Assembly: GCA_001795455.1 (NCBI GenBank)
Contig: MGPB01000011.1
Location: 60,869 to 124,868 of the forward strand
DNA length: 64,000 bases
Source of the DNA: Curvibacter sp. GWA2_63_95
Lineage (GTDB): Bacteria; Pseudomonadota; Gammaproteobacteria; Burkholderiales; Burkholderiaceae_C
Direction of reading: 5' to 3'
Numbering within the stretch: the first letter of the stretch is position 1; every line of letters starts with the position of its first letter. Under the pieces are notes generated by a model that saw only the letters and a list, made by a program, of their open reading frames with translations, did no database searches and was not told the DNA's origin. The position numbers were made by a program, and so were the translations under genes. Below are positions 16,997-24,977 of this stretch, piece after piece.

Positions 16997-17060
16997 CAGT
17001 ACAGTTTGGTTTCTGTTTGCATAAACTGTACTGCAAGTGTGTTGTTTTTCCAAGTACAGT
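16997..17060. promoter_or_regulatory. Probable MocR operator between the regulator and the exporter gene
   Basis: CAGTACAGTTT (16997-17007) and AAACTGTACTG (17023-17033) are a perfect 11-base inverted repeat with a 15-base spacer. A third copy of the core, AGTACAGT, is at 17053-17060, directly before the exporter start. MocR regulators such as PdxR and GabR are known to bind repeated half-sites in the gap to their divergent target. The third half-site could overlap the RBS region, which has no good Shine-Dalgarno. Confidence 0.75.
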
Positions 17061-17067
17061 GAATCGC

Positions 17068-17703
17068 ATGTTCACCACGTTTACCGCTGCCGAATTCACG
17101 GCGCTGTTGCTGCTCTCCACCGCAGCCAGCTTCACGCCGGGGCCCAACACCACACTGTCCACCGCACTGGCAGCCAACCGGGGGCTGCGTGGTGCGCTGC
17201 ACTTTGTGCTGGCGGTGCCGCTGGGCTGGGGTCTGCTGTTCACGCTGTGTGCCGGTGGCCTGGGTGCGCTGGTGGTGGCCCTGCCGCTGCTGCGCAGTGC
17301 CATCCAGTGGCTGGGCATTGCGTACCTGCTGTGGCTGGCCGTCAAGCTAGCCCGTGCCAGCAGCCTGGGGGAGGCCGATGCCAGCCGCCTCAACGTGACC
17401 TTTTGGCAGGGCGTGGCGCTGCAGTTTCTCAATATCAAGGCCTGGATGCTGGGCCTGACGGTGACCGCCGGCTGGCTGGCCGGGCGCGAGGATGTGCTGG
17501 CGCGTTTTGCCATCACGCTGCCCCTGATGCTGGCCTTTGGTTTCTTCAGCAACCTGCTCTATGCAGCCATTGGCTCGCTGCTGCGCGACTGGTTGGGTGG
17601 CCCGGTGGTGGCCGGTGTGGCCACGGCGCAGCGCCTGCGCTGGTTCAACCGCGGCATGGCTGCCGTGTTGGTGGCCACAGCCGCCTGGATGGGGTCGTTA
17701 TGA
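17068..17703 (+). CDS. LysE/RhtB family amino-acid exporter (first of three)
   Basis: LysE-family proteins export amino acids and analogues across the inner membrane. The 211-residue product has about six hydrophobic segments and the family motif TPGPNTTLS near residue 22. It starts at the ATG at 17068 (MFTTFTAAEF), since the longer frame would run through the operator. The stop overlaps the next gene's start (ATGA at 17700-17703). Divergent placement next to a MocR gene suggests that it is the regulated target; the substrate is not visible. Confidence 0.88.
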   Translation: MFTTFTAAEFTALLLLSTAASFTPGPNTTLSTALAANRGLRGALHFVLAVPLGWGLLFTLCAGGLGALVVALPLLRSAIQWLGIAYLLWLAVKLARASSLGEADASRLNVTFWQGVALQFLNIKAWMLGLTVTAGWLAGREDVLARFAITLPLMLAFGFFSNLLYAAIGSLLRDWLGGPVVAGVATAQRLRWFNRGMAAVLVATAAWMGSL

Positions 17704-18623
17704 GCACGTCACACACCGCCAACCTCAAAAAAGGCCTGTGGCTGGGCCTCTTGGGCATCACCATTTTTGCCATGACCCTGCCCATGACACGGCTGGCCGT
17801 GGGCACGCCCGAGGCGCCGCTGATGTCGGGCCTGTTCATTGCGGTGGGGCGCGCCGTGGTCGCAGGACTGCTCTCCGCGCTGTTGCTGTGGTGGGGCCGT
17901 GCGCCGCTGCCGCCGCGCGACACCTGGGGCCCGCTGGTACTGGTGGCGCTGGGGGTGGTGTTTGGCTTTCCCATCTTTACCTCGCTGGCCATGCGCCATG
18001 TGGAGGCGGTGCACGCCAGCGTGATGGTGGGCGTGCTGCCACTGGCCACTGCGGTGGTGGGGGCGTTCTTGAACCGACAACGGCCGTCCCCCGGCTTCTG
18101 GGTCTGCGCACTGGCCGGCACCGCGCTGGTGGTGGCGTTTGCGGTCTTGCGCTCGGGCCACAGCGGCCTGTCGCTGCAAATGGCCGATGTGCTCTTGCTG
18201 CTGGCCATGGCCTGTGCGGCCGTGGGCTACGGCCATGGCGGGCGGCTCTCGCAGCGCATGCGGGCCGAGCATGTGATTTGCTGGGCGCTGGTGATTGCGC
18301 TGCCCATCAACCTGCCGCTGGCCGTGTGGCAGTTCCCCAGCGTGGCGCTGCCCACCAGCGCCTGGGTGGCGTTTGCCTATGTGTCCGTCTTCTCCATGTG
18401 GCTGGGCTTTTTTGCCTGGTACAAGGGCCTGGCCTTGGGCGGCACCGTGCGGGTGAGCCAGGTGCAGCTGCTGCAGCCGTTTTTGGGCATGCTGTTTGCC
18501 GTGCCGCTCTTGGGTGAGCGGCTGGACGCAGTGACCGTGGGCTTTGGCGTGGCCGTCATTGCCACCGTGTTTGTTGGCCGTCGCATGCCGGTGCATGCTG
18601 CGCTGAAAGTGGCCCCCGCATGA
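17700..18623 (+). CDS. EamA/DMT family transporter
   Basis: The 307-residue product is an inner-membrane protein of the drug/metabolite transporter superfamily with ten predicted hydrophobic helices in two EamA repeats (about 10-140 and 160-290). Visible pieces are GLLGITIFAMTLPMTRLAV at the first helix, LVALGVVFGFPIFTSLAMRHVEAVHASVM and, in the second repeat, SVFSMWLGFFAWYKGLALGG with VQLLQPFLGMLFAVPLLGERL. The start is the ATG that overlaps the previous stop. Its stop again overlaps the next start (18620-18623), so the three transporter genes are tightly coupled. Confidence 0.9.
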   Translation: MSTSHTANLKKGLWLGLLGITIFAMTLPMTRLAVGTPEAPLMSGLFIAVGRAVVAGLLSALLLWWGRAPLPPRDTWGPLVLVALGVVFGFPIFTSLAMRHVEAVHASVMVGVLPLATAVVGAFLNRQRPSPGFWVCALAGTALVVAFAVLRSGHSGLSLQMADVLLLLAMACAAVGYGHGGRLSQRMRAEHVICWALVIALPINLPLAVWQFPSVALPTSAWVAFAYVSVFSMWLGFFAWYKGLALGGTVRVSQVQLLQPFLGMLFAVPLLGERLDAVTVGFGVAVIATVFVGRRMPVHAALKVAPA

Positions 18624-19222
18624 ACCACGACCTGTTGATCGCCGCTGCCCTGTTCCTCGTCGTGAGCTCCATCACGCCGGGCCCCAACAACACCATGCTG
18701 ATGGCATCGGGGGTGAACTTTGGCGTACGCCGCTCGCTGCCGCACCTGCTGGGCGTGCAAATCGGCTTTACCGTCATGCTGCTGTGCGTGGGCTTGGGCT
18801 TGCACGCCGTGCTGGACCGCTTTCCGGCGCTCTACCAGCTGATGCGCTGGGGCGGCGCGGCCTACCTGCTGTGGCTGGCCTGGAAGCTGGCAACAGCACG
18901 CCCCGCCAGTGCCGACCCCGATGCGCCAGCCGCACAGCCGCTGGGCTTTTGGGGCGCAGCCGCCTTCCAGTGGATCAACCCCAAGGCCTGGGTGATGATC
19001 GTCACGGCCATGAGCGCCTACCTGCCGCCCGACGCCAGCGTGCCCCAGGTGCTGCTGCTGGCCCTGATGTCGCTGGTGCTGGGCAGCCCCTGCTCGGCGG
19101 TCTGGGTAGGCTTTGGCCAAGCCATGCGCGGCCTGCTGCAAGACCCGCTGCGCCTGCGCATCTTCAACATCACCATGGCGCTGGCCCTGGTGGCCTCGCT
19201 CTATCCCATGCTGACACGCTGA
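18620..19222 (+). CDS. LysE/RhtB family amino-acid exporter (second of three)
   Basis: The 200-residue product has the LysE signature SSITPGPNNTMLMASG near residues 15-30 and about six transmembrane helices, with AYLLWLAWKLA in the third and QWINPKAWVMIVTAMSAY in the fourth, both typical of the family. The start overlaps the EamA stop by four bases. It differs clearly in sequence from the other two LysE genes in the cluster, so it is not a recent duplicate. Confidence 0.9.
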   Translation: MNHDLLIAAALFLVVSSITPGPNNTMLMASGVNFGVRRSLPHLLGVQIGFTVMLLCVGLGLHAVLDRFPALYQLMRWGGAAYLLWLAWKLATARPASADPDAPAAQPLGFWGAAAFQWINPKAWVMIVTAMSAYLPPDASVPQVLLLALMSLVLGSPCSAVWVGFGQAMRGLLQDPLRLRIFNITMALALVASLYPMLTR

Positions 19223-19232
19223 AAGCCGAGTG

Positions 19233-19562
19233 ATGGAACTGCACAACATTCCCTTTGGCACCACTGACTGGTCCACCATCCCTACCGAGGAAAAAAGCGC
19301 CCAGGCCGGCCGCGCGCTGTGGCGCACGCAACACTTTGGCACCGTGCGGGTGCGCATGGTGGAGTACACGCCGGGTTATGTGTCCGACCACTGGTGTGTC
19401 AAAGGCCATATCCTGCTGTGCCTGCAGGGCGAGCTGCACACCGAACTGGAAGACGGCCGCACCTTCACCCTGCGCCCCGGCATGAGCTACCAAGTGGCCG
19501 ACAATGCGGAACCGCATCGCTCGACCGCGCCCCTGGGTGCCACCCTGTTTGTGGTGGACTGA
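19233..19562 (+). CDS. DHCW-motif cupin fold protein
   Basis: The 109-residue product is a single cupin domain. It has the segment SDHWCVKGHILLCLQGEL (the DHCW-type motif, here with a DHWC order), then TELEDGRTFTLRPGMSYQVAD and a final PHRSTAPLGATLFVVD. Cupins of this type are presumed metal binders of unknown substrate. It lies ten bases after the exporter gene and 42 before the aminotransferase in the same direction, so it belongs to the same probable transcript. Confidence 0.82.
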   Translation: MELHNIPFGTTDWSTIPTEEKSAQAGRALWRTQHFGTVRVRMVEYTPGYVSDHWCVKGHILLCLQGELHTELEDGRTFTLRPGMSYQVADNAEPHRSTAPLGATLFVVD

Positions 19563-19604
19563 GCGAACACTGACAAGACGACCCCGAATTTCTCTGGAGC
19601 TTTT

Positions 19605-20831
19605 ATGACGCAATGGACCCTGGCCGAACGTGCCGCCAAGATGAACCCCTCGGTGATCCGCGAGATCCTCAAAGTGACCGAGAAGCCCGGCATCATCAGC
19701 TTTGCCGGTGGCCTGCCCAGCAGCAAAACCTTTCCGGTGGCCGAGTTTGAAGCCGCCAGCGCCAAGGTGCTCAAAGACGACCCCGCGGGCGCCCTGCAGT
19801 ACGCGGCCAGTGAAGGCTACGGCCCGCTGCGCGAACTGGTGGCCGCCCAGCTCAAGGCGCAGAGCGCCGCTGCCGGTGTGACCTGGAATGTGGACCCGGC
19901 CCAGGTGCTGATCACCACCGGATCCCAACAGGGCCTGGACCTGGTCGCCAAAATTTTGATCGACAAAGACAGCAAGGTGCTGGTGGAGTCGCCCACCTAC
20001 CTGGGTGCGGTGATGGCCTTCACCCCCATGGAGCCCAAGGTGGTGAGCGTGGCCAGCGACGACGAAGGCGTGGACATTGCCGACCTGGCCGCCAAGTCCA
20101 AAGACGCGCGCTTTCTGTATGTGCTGCCCAACTTCCAGAACCCCACCGGCCGCAGCATGACCGAGGCACGCCGCGCCGCGCTGAGCGCCGAGGCAGCGCG
20201 CAGCGGCCTGCCCCTCATGGAAGACAACCCCTACGGCGACCTGTGGTTTGACCAGGCCCCACCCGCACCCCTGACCGCCCGCAACCCGGAGGGCGGCATT
20301 TACCTGGGCTCCTTCTCCAAGGTGTTGGCCCCCGGCCTGCGCATGGGCTTTATCGTGGCGCCCAAGGCGGTGTACCCCAAGCTGCTGCAAGCCAAACAGG
20401 CGGCCGACCTGCACAGCCCCGGCTTCAACCAGCGCCTGATTTTTGAGGTGATGCAAAACGGCTTCCTGGACCGCCATGTGCCCACCATCCGCGCGCTCTA
20501 CAAAGCCCAGCGCGACGCCATGCTGCAGGCACTGGCCCAGCACTTCCCCGAGTCGCAAGGGCCACACGCCGCCAACGCCGACAGCACCTTCACCTGGAAC
20601 ACCCCCGCGGGCGGCATGTTCCTGTGGGCGCGCCTGCCTGCGGGCATGAACGCCGTGGACCTGCTGCCCCATGCGGTGGACAAGGGCGTGGCCTTTGTGC
20701 CCGGTGCGCCGTTTTACGCCGACAACGCCGACGCCCGCTCCATGCGCCTGAGCTTTGTGACCCCCAGCGTGGAAGAAATCCACCGCGGTGTGGCCGCGCT
20801 GGCCGAAGCCATCCACGCCCAAAGGAACTGA
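19605..20831 (+). CDS. PLP-dependent aminotransferase (2-aminoadipate/aromatic type)
   Basis: The 408-residue enzyme is a fold-type-I aminotransferase that swaps an amino group between an amino acid and a 2-oxo acid. It has FAGGLPSSKTFP near residue 34, LQYAASEGYGPLRE, TTGSQQGLDLVAK, the pyridine-contact VLPNFQNPTGRSM, EDNPYGDLWF and the PLP-lysine motif GSFSKVLAPGLRMG near residue 240. The combination is that of the LysN/Kat-II-like subgroup, which lacks the GntR domain seen in MocR. An RBS (GGAG) precedes the ATG. The exact substrate is not determined. Confidence 0.92.
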   Translation: MTQWTLAERAAKMNPSVIREILKVTEKPGIISFAGGLPSSKTFPVAEFEAASAKVLKDDPAGALQYAASEGYGPLRELVAAQLKAQSAAAGVTWNVDPAQVLITTGSQQGLDLVAKILIDKDSKVLVESPTYLGAVMAFTPMEPKVVSVASDDEGVDIADLAAKSKDARFLYVLPNFQNPTGRSMTEARRAALSAEAARSGLPLMEDNPYGDLWFDQAPPAPLTARNPEGGIYLGSFSKVLAPGLRMGFIVAPKAVYPKLLQAKQAADLHSPGFNQRLIFEVMQNGFLDRHVPTIRALYKAQRDAMLQALAQHFPESQGPHAANADSTFTWNTPAGGMFLWARLPAGMNAVDLLPHAVDKGVAFVPGAPFYADNADARSMRLSFVTPSVEEIHRGVAALAEAIHAQRN

Positions 20832-20833
20832 CC

Positions 20834-21457
20834 ATGGCGGTGCATATCTGGGGGCGCCTGAGTTCGCTCAACGTACGCAAGGTGGTGTGGGCCGCACAGG
20901 AAACCGGCATGGCCTTCACCCGCAGCGATGCGGGCATGGCTTACGGCGTGGTCAAAACGCCCGAGTACCTGGCCATGAATCCCAATGCGCTGGTGCCTAC
21001 GCTGCAGGACGGTGACTTTGTCCTGTGGGAAAGCAACGCCATCGTGCGTTACATCTTCGCCAAATATGGAGCCCCTACGCTCTACCCCCAGGACCTGGCG
21101 CAACGCTTTGACGCCGAGCGCTGGATGGACTGGCAGCAAACCACGCTGAACCGCGAAAGCGGCGCCGCCTTTGTGCAGTGGTTCCGCACACCGGCGGACC
21201 AGCGCGACCCGGCCGTCATTGCCCGCTCCACCGCCGCCACCGAGCCGGCCATGGCCCAGCTCAACGCGCACCTGGCCGACCGTCCGTGGATGTGCGGCGC
21301 ACACTTCAGCATGGCCGACATTCCCGTGGCCTGCGATGTGCACCGCTGGTTTGCCCTGCCCCAGCCGCGGCCGAGCTGGCCGCACCTGGAACGCTGGTTT
21401 GCAGCCATCCTGGCCCGCCCCGCCACGCGCGGTGTGCTTGATCTTCCGCTTTCATAA
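20834..21457 (+). CDS. Glutathione S-transferase family protein
   Basis: The 207-residue product has a thioredoxin-like N-terminal domain (SSLNVRKVVWAAQETG, with the Ser-Leu-Asn start of the active-site region, then NPNALVPTLQDGDFVLWESNAIVRYIF with the cis-Pro and Glu-Ser glutathione contacts) and an all-helical C-terminal domain (HLADRPWMCGAHFSMADIPVACDVHRWF). The ATG at 20834 is two bases after the aminotransferase stop. GSTs conjugate or isomerise electrophiles; the target is unknown. Confidence 0.92.
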   Translation: MAVHIWGRLSSLNVRKVVWAAQETGMAFTRSDAGMAYGVVKTPEYLAMNPNALVPTLQDGDFVLWESNAIVRYIFAKYGAPTLYPQDLAQRFDAERWMDWQQTTLNRESGAAFVQWFRTPADQRDPAVIARSTAATEPAMAQLNAHLADRPWMCGAHFSMADIPVACDVHRWFALPQPRPSWPHLERWFAAILARPATRGVLDLPLS

Positions 21458-21481
21458 CGCTCCTCCCCAGAAAGGTCTCTC

Positions 21482-22354
21482 GTGCCCCTGCAACGCCCGT
21501 TCGCCCAAGTCGATGTGTTCACCGCCCAGCCTTACCTGGGCAACCCGCTGGCCGTGGTGCTGGATGGCGCGGGACTCAACGATGCGCAGATGCAGGGCTT
21601 TGCACGGTGGACCAACCTGAGCGAGACCACCTTTGTGCTGCCGCCCACCCCCGAGGCGGCGGCGCAGGGCGCGGACTACCGCGTGCGCATCTTCACCCCC
21701 GGTGGTGAGTTGCCCTTTGCCGGCCACCCCACGCTGGGCAGCTGCCACGCCTGGCTGGAGGCCGGTGGCACGCCCCAGGCCCAGGACCGCATCGTGCAGG
21801 AGTGCACCAAGGGCCTGGTGCAGATCTGCCGCGACGGCACGCGCCTGGCCTTTGCAGCGCCCACGTTCCAGCGCAAAAACCCCAGCCCCGGCTTGCTGGC
21901 GCAGGTGGCGCACGCGCTGGGCCTGACGGCCAAGCAAATCATCTCGGCCCAGCACCTGAGCAACGGCACCGACTGGCTGGGTGTGCTGGTGGACGACCGG
22001 CAGACCGTGCTGCAGCTGCAGCCCGACCACCCTGCACTCAAGAATTTAGGGGTCAAAGTGGGCGTTGCGGCCGTGGACACTGCACGAGCAGCTCCTGATT
22101 TAATAGCATCAAAACTGGAAGTTCGCGCCTTTGCGTCGCTCAACGGCATCCAGGAAGACCCGGTGACCGGCAGCCTGAACGCCAGCCTGGCCCAGTGGCT
22201 GATAGCGGACGAATACATGCCCGCCAGCTACGTGGTGCACCAGGGCACCTGCATCCAGCGCGAAGGCCGCATCCACATCCGCCAGGACGCCAGCGGCCAG
22301 GTCTGGGTGGGGGGCGACTCGGTCACCTGCATCCGTGGCACGGCCACTATCTAA
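21482..22354 (+). CDS. PhzF family isomerase-like protein (first of a tandem pair)
   Basis: PhzF-family proteins have a diaminopimelate-epimerase fold; PhzF itself isomerises a phenazine precursor, but most members have unknown substrates. The 290-residue protein has FAQVDVFTAQPYLGNPLAVV at the start, NLSETTFVLPP with the conserved Glu, LPFAGHPTLGSCHAW, and EDPVTGSLNASLAQWL. It uses a GTG start with GAAAGG upstream. Residues around KVGVAAVDTARAAPDL are encoded by a dispersed repeat and look like an insertion between the two lobes. The next gene is a paralogue. Confidence 0.9.
   Translation: MPLQRPFAQVDVFTAQPYLGNPLAVVLDGAGLNDAQMQGFARWTNLSETTFVLPPTPEAAAQGADYRVRIFTPGGELPFAGHPTLGSCHAWLEAGGTPQAQDRIVQECTKGLVQICRDGTRLAFAAPTFQRKNPSPGLLAQVAHALGLTAKQIISAQHLSNGTDWLGVLVDDRQTVLQLQPDHPALKNLGVKVGVAAVDTARAAPDLIASKLEVRAFASLNGIQEDPVTGSLNASLAQWLIADEYMPASYVVHQGTCIQREGRIHIRQDASGQVWVGGDSVTCIRGTATI
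22043..22115 (+). repeat. Dispersed repeat, copy 3 (inside the first phzF-like gene)
   Basis: The segment GGCCGTGGACACTGCACGAG followed by CAGCTCCTGATTTAATAGC matches the GCCCGTGGGATATGCGCAAG and AGCTATTAAAACAATAGC blocks of copy 9 in the same order. It is drifted but clear, and keeps the reading frame open. AT-rich bases here (TAATAGCATCAAAA) stand out from the GC-rich gene. Confidence 0.68.
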
Positions 22355-22381
22355 AACCCAACTTCAGTTTTTGGAGCTTCC

Positions 22382-23320
22382 ATGCGCCAACGCCGTTTCA
22401 AGCAGGTGGACGTGTTCACCGCCCAGCCGTACCTCGGCAACCCGCTGGCTGTGGTGCTGGATGGCAGCGAGCTCAGCACCGAGGAGATGCAGTCCTTCGC
22501 CCGCTGGACCAACCTGAGTGAAACCACCTTTCTGCTGCCGCCCAGCCCCGAAGCCGCCGCCCAGGGCGCCGATTACCGGGTGCGCATCTTCACGCCGGGC
22601 GATGAGTTGCCGTTTGCCGGCCACCCCACGCTGGGCAGTTGCCACGCCTGGCTGCAGGCAGGCGGTGTGCCGCAGAACGAGGGCCTGATCGTGCAAGAGT
22701 GCGCCAAGGGTTTGGTGCCCCTGCGCCGCGATGGCACGCGCCTGGCGTTTGCCGCGCCCAGCCTGCAACGCAGCGCGCCCGATGCCGCGCTGATCGCGCG
22801 GGTGGCTGCGGCGCTGGGTCTGCAGCCAGCGCAAATACGGGCCGCGCAGTGGCTGAACAACGGCCCCACCTGGCTGGGCCTGCTGCTTGACAGCATGGAC
22901 ACCGTGCTGGCGCTGCAGCCCGATGCGACCGCACTCAAAGGTTTGGCGCCTGGTGTGGGTGTAGCCGGCATGGATGCTGCGCCAGCAGCTCCTGATTTGA
23001 TAGTACGCAGTAACCGCGAGGCGCGCGCCTTCGGTGCCCGTGACGCTGGCACCAGCACCGCGGATGACGACACGCCCTCGGTAGAGGTGCGCTTTTTCGC
23101 GCCCGACATCGGCGTGCTGGAAGACCCGGTCACCGGCAGCTTCAACGCCAGCCTCGCGCAGTGGCTGATTGCCGATGGCATCGCCCCCGCCCGCTACGTG
23201 GCCGCCCAAGGCACCTGCATAGGCCGCGCCGGGCGCGTCTTCATCACGCAGGATGCGCAGGACCAGGTGTGGGTGGGCGGTGATTCGGTCACCTGCATTG
23301 ATGGCCAGGTGACGCTGTGA
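22382..23320 (+). CDS. PhzF family isomerase-like protein (second of a tandem pair)
   Basis: The 312-residue product is plainly a paralogue of its upstream neighbour: VDVFTAQPYLGNPLAVVLDG, NLSETTFLLPP, FAGHPTLGSCHAWLQAGG and EDPVTGSFNASLAQWLIADG all recur. It is longer by about 22 residues, mainly an insert near residues 215-240 (ARDAGTSTADDDTPSVE). A repeat-derived segment sits at the same place as in the first copy. The stop overlaps the next start (TGATG). Confidence 0.9.
   Translation: MRQRRFKQVDVFTAQPYLGNPLAVVLDGSELSTEEMQSFARWTNLSETTFLLPPSPEAAAQGADYRVRIFTPGDELPFAGHPTLGSCHAWLQAGGVPQNEGLIVQECAKGLVPLRRDGTRLAFAAPSLQRSAPDAALIARVAAALGLQPAQIRAAQWLNNGPTWLGLLLDSMDTVLALQPDATALKGLAPGVGVAGMDAAPAAPDLIVRSNREARAFGARDAGTSTADDDTPSVEVRFFAPDIGVLEDPVTGSFNASLAQWLIADGIAPARYVAAQGTCIGRAGRVFITQDAQDQVWVGGDSVTCIDGQVTL
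22936..23008 (+). repeat. Dispersed repeat, copy 4 (inside the second phzF-like gene)
   Basis: The block TGCTGCGCCAGCAGCTCCTG, then ATTTGATAG, aligns with copy 3 at the homologous position of the paralogue and more weakly with the consensus. It is the most diverged copy; on its own it would not be recognised. It encodes VGVAGMDAAPAAPDLIV. Confidence 0.55.
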
Positions 23321-23982
23321 TGGCCGCGCTGGAGGCCTGGTTGCACGCCCCGCTGGCGGCGCAACTTGCACTCGCCTGGACCACCTACCTGATTGGCGCT
23401 GGAAGCCCCGGCCCCAGCAACATGGCCATCATGGGCATGGCCATGAACGCCGGTCGCCGCCCCGCGCTGTGGCTGGCGTCGGGCATTTTGTGTGGCTCGT
23501 GGTTTTGGGGCGTGCTGGCGGCGCTGGGCATCTCGCAGCTGCTGGCCAGCTTCAGCACCGGGCTGATCGCCATGAAGGTGCTGTGCGGGCTCTATTTGCT
23601 GTGGCTGGCGTTCAAGTCCGCGCGCGTGGCCTGCGCGCCGCACGCCGATCTGCAGGCCACCCAGGCGGCCAAGGCCACGCCGCGCCAACTCTATTTGCGC
23701 GGCCTGGGCATGCACCTCACCAACCCCAAGGCGGTGCTGGCATGGATGTCTACCGTCACCGTGGGCATTCCGGCCGGCGCGTCGCCCCACCTGGCCTGGG
23801 TGGTGGTGGCAGGTTGCATGGTGATGGGTGTGGGCATCTTCACGGGCTATGCACTGGCGTTTTCCACCCCGGCCGCACGGCGCGTGTATGCCGCATCGCG
23901 CCGCTGGATGGAGGGCCTACTGGCGGCCGTGTTCGGGCTGGCCGGGTTGCAGCTGCTGCGCACCAGCACCCACGCGCATTGA
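23320..23982 (+). CDS. LysE/RhtB family amino-acid exporter (third of three)
   Basis: The 220-residue membrane protein has the family motif GAGSPGPSNMAIMGMAMNAG near residues 24-43, LYLLWLAFKSARVAC in the third helix region and MHLTNPKAVLAWMSTVTVG in the fourth. The ATG at 23320 shares its A with the stop of the second phzF-like gene; an in-frame GTG three bases earlier is less likely. The closest relatives by eye are RhtB/threonine-type exporters. It lies directly before a threonine-dehydratase-like gene, which may be a hint to its substrate. Confidence 0.88.
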   Translation: MAALEAWLHAPLAAQLALAWTTYLIGAGSPGPSNMAIMGMAMNAGRRPALWLASGILCGSWFWGVLAALGISQLLASFSTGLIAMKVLCGLYLLWLAFKSARVACAPHADLQATQAAKATPRQLYLRGLGMHLTNPKAVLAWMSTVTVGIPAGASPHLAWVVVAGCMVMGVGIFTGYALAFSTPAARRVYAASRRWMEGLLAAVFGLAGLQLLRTSTHAH

Positions 23983-24005
23983 TCTCTCGTTTGTTTGGAA
24001 CCCTC

Positions 24006-24977
24006 ATGACCACTAACGCCCTGCTCCCCACCCTGCACGACATTGAAGCCGCCGCACACGTCATCTACCGTGAATTCGGCCCCACACCGCAGTACCGCTG
24101 GGGCCAGCTCGCCAACCGGCTGGGGGCGGCCTGCTGGGTCAAGCACGAGAACCACACGCCGGTGGGGGCCTTCAAGATCCGCGGCGGCCTGACCTACTTT
24201 GACCAACTGGCCCAGCGCGGCGCGTTGCCCGCAGAGGTCGTCAGCGCCACGCGCGGCAACCACGGCCAGAGCATCGGCTGGGCTGCACGGGCCCACGGCG
24301 TGCCCTGCACCATCGTGGTCCCGCACGGCAACTCGGTGGAAAAGAACGCCGCCATGCGCGCACTGGGCGTCACGCTCGTCGAACACGGCACCGATTTTCA
24401 AGAGAGCCGCGAACACGCCATGCGCCTGGCCCAAGAGCGCAGCGCCCACATGGTGCCCAGCTTCCACCCCGACCTGCTGCGCGGCGTGGCCACTTACTGG
24501 TGGGAGCTGCTCAAGGCAGCGCCCGACATCGATGTGGTCTACGTGCCCATCGGCCAGGGTTCAGGCGCCTGCAGCGCCGTGGCCGCCAAACGCGCGCTGG
24601 GCCACCAGGCCCGCATCGTCGGTGTAGTGAGCGCACACGCCACCACCTATGCGGATTCGTTGAAGGCCGGCAAAGTCGTAGAGGCCCCGGTCACCACCCA
24701 GTTGGCCGACGGCATGGCCTGCCGCGTGGCCGACCCCGAAGCCTTGCAGATTCTGATGGGCGAGATCGACCACATCGTGCAGGTGACCGACGCCGAGGTG
24801 GCCCAGGCCATGCGCGACATCTTCGCCTGCACCCACAACGTGGCCGAAGGCGCCGGCGCCGCCAGCTTTGCGGCGGCCATGCAAGAACGTACCAGCCTGC
24901 AAGGGCAGACGGTGGGGATCACGCTGTGCGGGGGGAATGTGGACTCGGCGGTGTTTGCCGAGGTGCTCAGAGGCTAA
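24006..24977 (+). CDS. Threonine dehydratase-like PLP enzyme (fold type II)
   Basis: The 323-residue enzyme belongs to the threonine/serine dehydratase-serine racemase group, which removes water and ammonia from hydroxy amino acids to give a 2-oxo acid. It has PVGAFKIRGGL with the PLP lysine near residue 56, SATRGNHGQSIGWAA for the phosphate-facing Asn, a Gly-rich loop PIGQGSGACS and the C-terminal GITLCGGNVDSAVF. It has no C-terminal ACT domain, so it is not the feedback-inhibited IlvA type. The precise substrate (threonine, serine or a hydroxyaspartate) is open. Its stop overlaps that of the convergent diguanylate cyclase gene by four bases. Confidence 0.88.
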   Translation: MTTNALLPTLHDIEAAAHVIYREFGPTPQYRWGQLANRLGAACWVKHENHTPVGAFKIRGGLTYFDQLAQRGALPAEVVSATRGNHGQSIGWAARAHGVPCTIVVPHGNSVEKNAAMRALGVTLVEHGTDFQESREHAMRLAQERSAHMVPSFHPDLLRGVATYWWELLKAAPDIDVVYVPIGQGSGACSAVAAKRALGHQARIVGVVSAHATTYADSLKAGKVVEAPVTTQLADGMACRVADPEALQILMGEIDHIVQVTDAEVAQAMRDIFACTHNVAEGAGAASFAAAMQERTSLQGQTVGITLCGGNVDSAVFAEVLRG

